Below are positions 6,132 through 8,229 of a stretch of DNA of 8,229 nucleotides, one piece after another. Made by a program: the position numbers and the translations under genes. Source of the DNA: a halophilic archaeon J07HX64. GTDB taxonomy: Archaea > Halobacteriota > Halobacteria > Halobacteriales > Haloarculaceae. The notes beneath the pieces are model-generated. The model saw only the letters and a list, made by a program, of their open reading frames with translations. It searched no databases and was not told where the DNA came from. The number at the start of each line of letters is the position of its first letter. Positions within the stretch are counted from its first letter, which is position 1. The stretch is from contig KE356579.1 in assembly GCA_000416085.1 (NCBI GenBank), forward strand, positions 1,402,342 through 1,410,570, in the 5' to 3' direction.

Positions 6132-7811
6132 ATGGACTCAGGGCTTCGCGTCGGCATCGTCCAGCACGACCCGCTCGTCGGCGATGTCGCCGGCAACGCC
6201 GAACGCATCGCACACGAGTACGAGCACCTCGATCCGGAGCCGTCGCTGGTCGTCACACCGGAACTCGCGCTCGTCGGCTACCCACCTCGGGACCTGCTCC
6301 ACCGGTCGGGGGTGCTCGACGCACAGCGAGCGGCGCTCGACGCCCTCGCCGAGCGGACCGCCGACGGGCCGCCACTGGTCGTCGGGGCGACGGTCCGGAC
6401 CGACCACGAGACGGGCCCGCCGCTGCACAACGCGGCGGTGGTCCTGCGCGACGGCGAGCGGGCGGCAACCTACCACAAGCGCCTGCTCCCGACCTACGAC
6501 GTGTTCGACGAACACCGCTACTACCGCCCCGGTGGGGAACCAACCGTTGTGACAGTCGACGGTGTCGAGGTGGGACTCACAGTCTGTGAGGACGCCTGGC
6601 ACGACGCCGTCGTGACCGGACAGCGCCGCCACAGCACGGACCCGCTCGCGGAGACAGCCGCCGCCGGTGCGGACCTCATCCTGACACTGTCGGCGAGCCC
6701 GTTCAGCCTGGACAAGCCGGCCCGTCGCGAGGAGCGGTTCCTCGGGCACGCCGCCCGAACCGACTGTCCGGTTGTGTTCGCGAACCAGGTTGGTGGCAAC
6801 GACGAACTCATCTTCGACGGACACTCGTTTGTCGCTGATGGGTCGGTCCAGCACCGCCTCTCCGGGTTCGAACCCGAGACAGCCGTTGTCGATGTCCCGC
6901 TCGACGACTCCGGGAAGTCTCTCCCTCGGTACGAGCGGAGTCCGGCCGAACAGGCCCGGGCAGCCCTCGGACTCGGTATCAGTGACTACTTCGGGAAGAC
7001 CGGTTTCGACGAGGCGGTTATCGGTATGTCCGGCGGTATCGACTCCTCGGTTGCGGCGACGCTCGCGGCCGACGCGCTCGGCACCGACAGCGTGTACGGT
7101 GTCTCCCTCCCGAGCACGGTCACGAGTCAGCAGAGTGTCGACGATGCCCGGGCGATAGCGGAGAACCTCGGCATCGGGTTCGATGTCATCCCGGTCGGAC
7201 CAGCCGTCGAGACGGTTCGTGAGGCTGTCGACGAGAACGCGACCCGGCTAACGGGTGTCGCGCTCGAGAATCTCCAGGCCCGGGTTCGGGGTGACGTGCT
7301 GATGAGTCTGGCGAACGAGCGGGACGCGCTGGTGCTCACACCGGACAACAAGAGCGAGGCGGCGGTGGGTTACTGCACGATGTACGGTGACACCGTCGGG
7401 GCGCTCGCGCCGCTGGGTGACTGCCAGAAGTGGCTCGTCTACGACCTCGCGGCCGCGTTCAACCACACCACACCGGCCGACACGACCGCCTCGTCTGTCA
7501 TCCCGGACTCTGTCGTCGAGAAGGCGCCCACCGCCGAACTAAGCGAGGGCCAAACCGACGCCGACGACCTCCCGCCCTACGAGCAACTCGACCCCGTGTT
7601 GCAGGCGTACATCGAGAGGACACCCGGCGGTGCCGGACTCCGCGAGGAGTACCCCGACGAGGTTGTCGACGGGGCGCTCTCGCGGGTGACCCGCGCGGAG
7701 TTCAAGCGCCGGCAGACACCGCCGCCGCTGCGGGTCACACAGAAGGCGCTCGGCCGCGGGTGGAACTACCCCGTCGCCGCCGCGTACGACCACGTGCTCG
7801 ACCGGGAGTGA
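6132..7811 (+). CDS. nadE: Glutamine-dependent NAD(+) synthetase
   Basis: This 559-residue, two-domain cytoplasmic enzyme makes NAD from nicotinate adenine dinucleotide and ATP using glutamine as nitrogen donor. Residues 1-260 are a nitrilase-type glutaminase with the triad E44 (PELALVGYPPRDLL), K116 (YHKRLLPTYDVFDEHRYY) and C152 (GLTVCEDAW). Residues about 270-559 are the synthetase: PP-loop SGGIDSS (300-306), LTPDNKSEAAVGYCTMYGD (402-420), the IPDS...KAPTAEL segment (457-470) and EFKRRQTPPPLRV (523-535). All key residues are present. The ATG at 6132 gives the normal start (GLRVGIVQHDPLVGD). The frame is open far upstream, antisense to phosphomevalonate decarboxylase, but that is not coding. 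The haloarchaeal NadE I recall are short (about 270 residues) and ammonia-dependent, so this longer bacterial-type form may be acquired. The last codons begin a repeat array. Confidence 0.93.
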   Translation: MDSGLRVGIVQHDPLVGDVAGNAERIAHEYEHLDPEPSLVVTPELALVGYPPRDLLHRSGVLDAQRAALDALAERTADGPPLVVGATVRTDHETGPPLHNAAVVLRDGERAATYHKRLLPTYDVFDEHRYYRPGGEPTVVTVDGVEVGLTVCEDAWHDAVVTGQRRHSTDPLAETAAAGADLILTLSASPFSLDKPARREERFLGHAARTDCPVVFANQVGGNDELIFDGHSFVADGSVQHRLSGFEPETAVVDVPLDDSGKSLPRYERSPAEQARAALGLGISDYFGKTGFDEAVIGMSGGIDSSVAATLAADALGTDSVYGVSLPSTVTSQQSVDDARAIAENLGIGFDVIPVGPAVETVREAVDENATRLTGVALENLQARVRGDVLMSLANERDALVLTPDNKSEAAVGYCTMYGDTVGALAPLGDCQKWLVYDLAAAFNHTTPADTTASSVIPDSVVEKAPTAELSEGQTDADDLPPYEQLDPVLQAYIERTPGGAGLREEYPDEVVDGALSRVTRAEFKRRQTPPPLRVTQKALGRGWNYPVAAAYDHVLDRE

Positions 7812-7950
7812 CCACACCGGTTCCCGGCTGGGACGATCTCGCTCGATGGGAGGGACGGTCTTGCTCGACCGGGAGTAACTACACTGGTTCCCGGCTGGGA
7901 CTGCCTCTCTCGACCGGGAGGGACGGTCTCGTCTCGGTCCCCGGCGAGGG
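7795..7950. repeat. 22/23-bp tandem hairpin repeat array at the 3' end of nadE
   Basis: Units start at 7795, 7817, 7839, 7862, 7884, 7906 and 7929, in steps of 22, 22, 23, 22, 22 and 23. A higher-order unit of 67-68 bp (three small units) is duplicated: 7795-7861 and 7862-7929 are close to 90% identical by eye. The first small unit contains the last four codons and the TGA of nadE (CTCGACCGGGAGTGAC); its copy at 7862 has TAA in the same place, and a third version at 7909-7923 reads GGGAGGGAC. Hairpins: GTTCC-CGGCT-GGGAC (7820-7834 and 7887-7901) and CTCTC-GACC-GGGAG (7907-7920). The array decays towards the DUF63 stop at 8005. There is no marked oligo-T run, so it is not a classical archaeal terminator. 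Confidence 0.8.
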
Positions 7951-8004
7951 AGACCCTGCTCGTCGCTCGGACCGGAGTCGTTCGGTCTCTGTAGCGGGTC
8001 CGTC

Positions 8005-8229
8005 TCAGATGCCGAACGTGAACCGGAGCATGTCGCGGGTACCCGGTCCCAGGCCGACGGCGATGATGGCACCGAGTAGCATGATACCGAACCGGGGGCT
8101 CTCGTCCATGAACTCGTCGTTGAACAGCGCGACGATGGCGAGCGGGATGAGGAGTTTGATCAGCGCGAAGGGCCAGGCCTCGCCGACGTAGATGCCCGCA
8201 ATCGCGTCGCCGCCCTGGAGACTGCCGGT
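8005..8229 (-). CDS. DUF63 family membrane protein, C-terminal part
   Basis: The last 74 residues of a minus-strand gene run off the right edge. They read from [12 protein letters not shown] to a TGA at 8005. Two membrane segments are visible (about [16 protein letters not shown] and [15 protein letters not shown]), separated by [10 protein letters not shown], and the end is [14 protein letters not shown]. The combination of a KLLIP helix, an ESPR loop and a [15 protein letters not shown](I/V) ending is what I recognise as the C-terminus of haloarchaeal DUF63 proteins, which have several membrane helices and no known function. It is convergent with nadE. The start and any operon partners lie outside the window. 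Confidence 0.75.
   Translation of the reverse strand, partial: TGSLQGGDAIAGIYVGEAWPFALIKLLIPLAIVALFNDEFMDESPRFGIMLLGAIIAVGLGPGTRDMLRFTFGI

Noticed and set aside
7430..8191. An open plus-strand frame across the end of nadE and the DUF63 gene
   Set aside because: It is a shadow frame with Arg- and Pro-rich low-quality translation overlapping two recognised genes.
1..8229. tRNA, rRNA or insertion-sequence remnants
   Set aside because: No cloverleaf-like GGTTCGA context with matching arms, no rRNA sequence, no transposase-like protein and no target-site duplication were seen.

Overview
The window looks chromosomal and haloarchaeal (class Halobacteria). It is strongly GC-rich with GC-biased third codon positions, its proteins are rich in Asp and Glu, and several starts have a TATA-like box about 24-31 bases upstream with no room for a leader. 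The gene set is also typical: a lycopene elongase for C50 carotenoids, an archaeal phosphomevalonate decarboxylase, the single-domain haloarchaeal TatC with an acidic N-terminal tail, a UPF0179 protein and a DUF63 membrane protein. The species cannot be named from this stretch.

Layout from left to right. The first bases hold, on the minus strand, what may be the start of cruF, preceded by a complete lycopene elongase gene (62-952, minus). Next come a short non-coding stretch and a decayed tandem-CBS-domain gene with a frameshift (1156-1469, minus). Divergent from it is a fused NAD kinase / inositol-monophosphatase-like NADP phosphatase (1556-3253, plus). It converges on tatC (3408-4463, minus). 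The tatC and UPF0179 (4573-5025, plus) starts face away from each other across 109 bp with a TATA-like box for each. UPF0179 converges within 2 bp on phosphomevalonate decarboxylase (5028-6002, minus), which is divergent from a glutamine-dependent NAD synthetase (6132-7811, plus). That gene converges on the C-terminal end of a DUF63 gene (8005-8229, minus, cut by the window).

Two themes link the genes. The NAD synthetase and the NAD kinase/NADP phosphatase would together make NAD and set the NAD/NADP balance. Phosphomevalonate decarboxylase feeds isoprenoid synthesis, and lycopene elongase consumes isoprenoids for bacterioruberin-type pigments.

The most unusual feature is non-coding. Both convergent intergenic regions of appreciable length (after the NAD kinase fusion and after NAD synthetase) contain tandem repeats with a period of about 22 bp; the first is nearly filled by them and the second about two-thirds filled. 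Each array begins inside the last codons of the plus-strand gene and repeats the stop-codon context. Most units can form a small hairpin, and some units keep the pairing with different bases. The third convergent junction has only 2 bp and no array. The arrays may be a family of gene-end elements (termination, 3' UTR stability or protein binding), which needs a genome-wide comparison.
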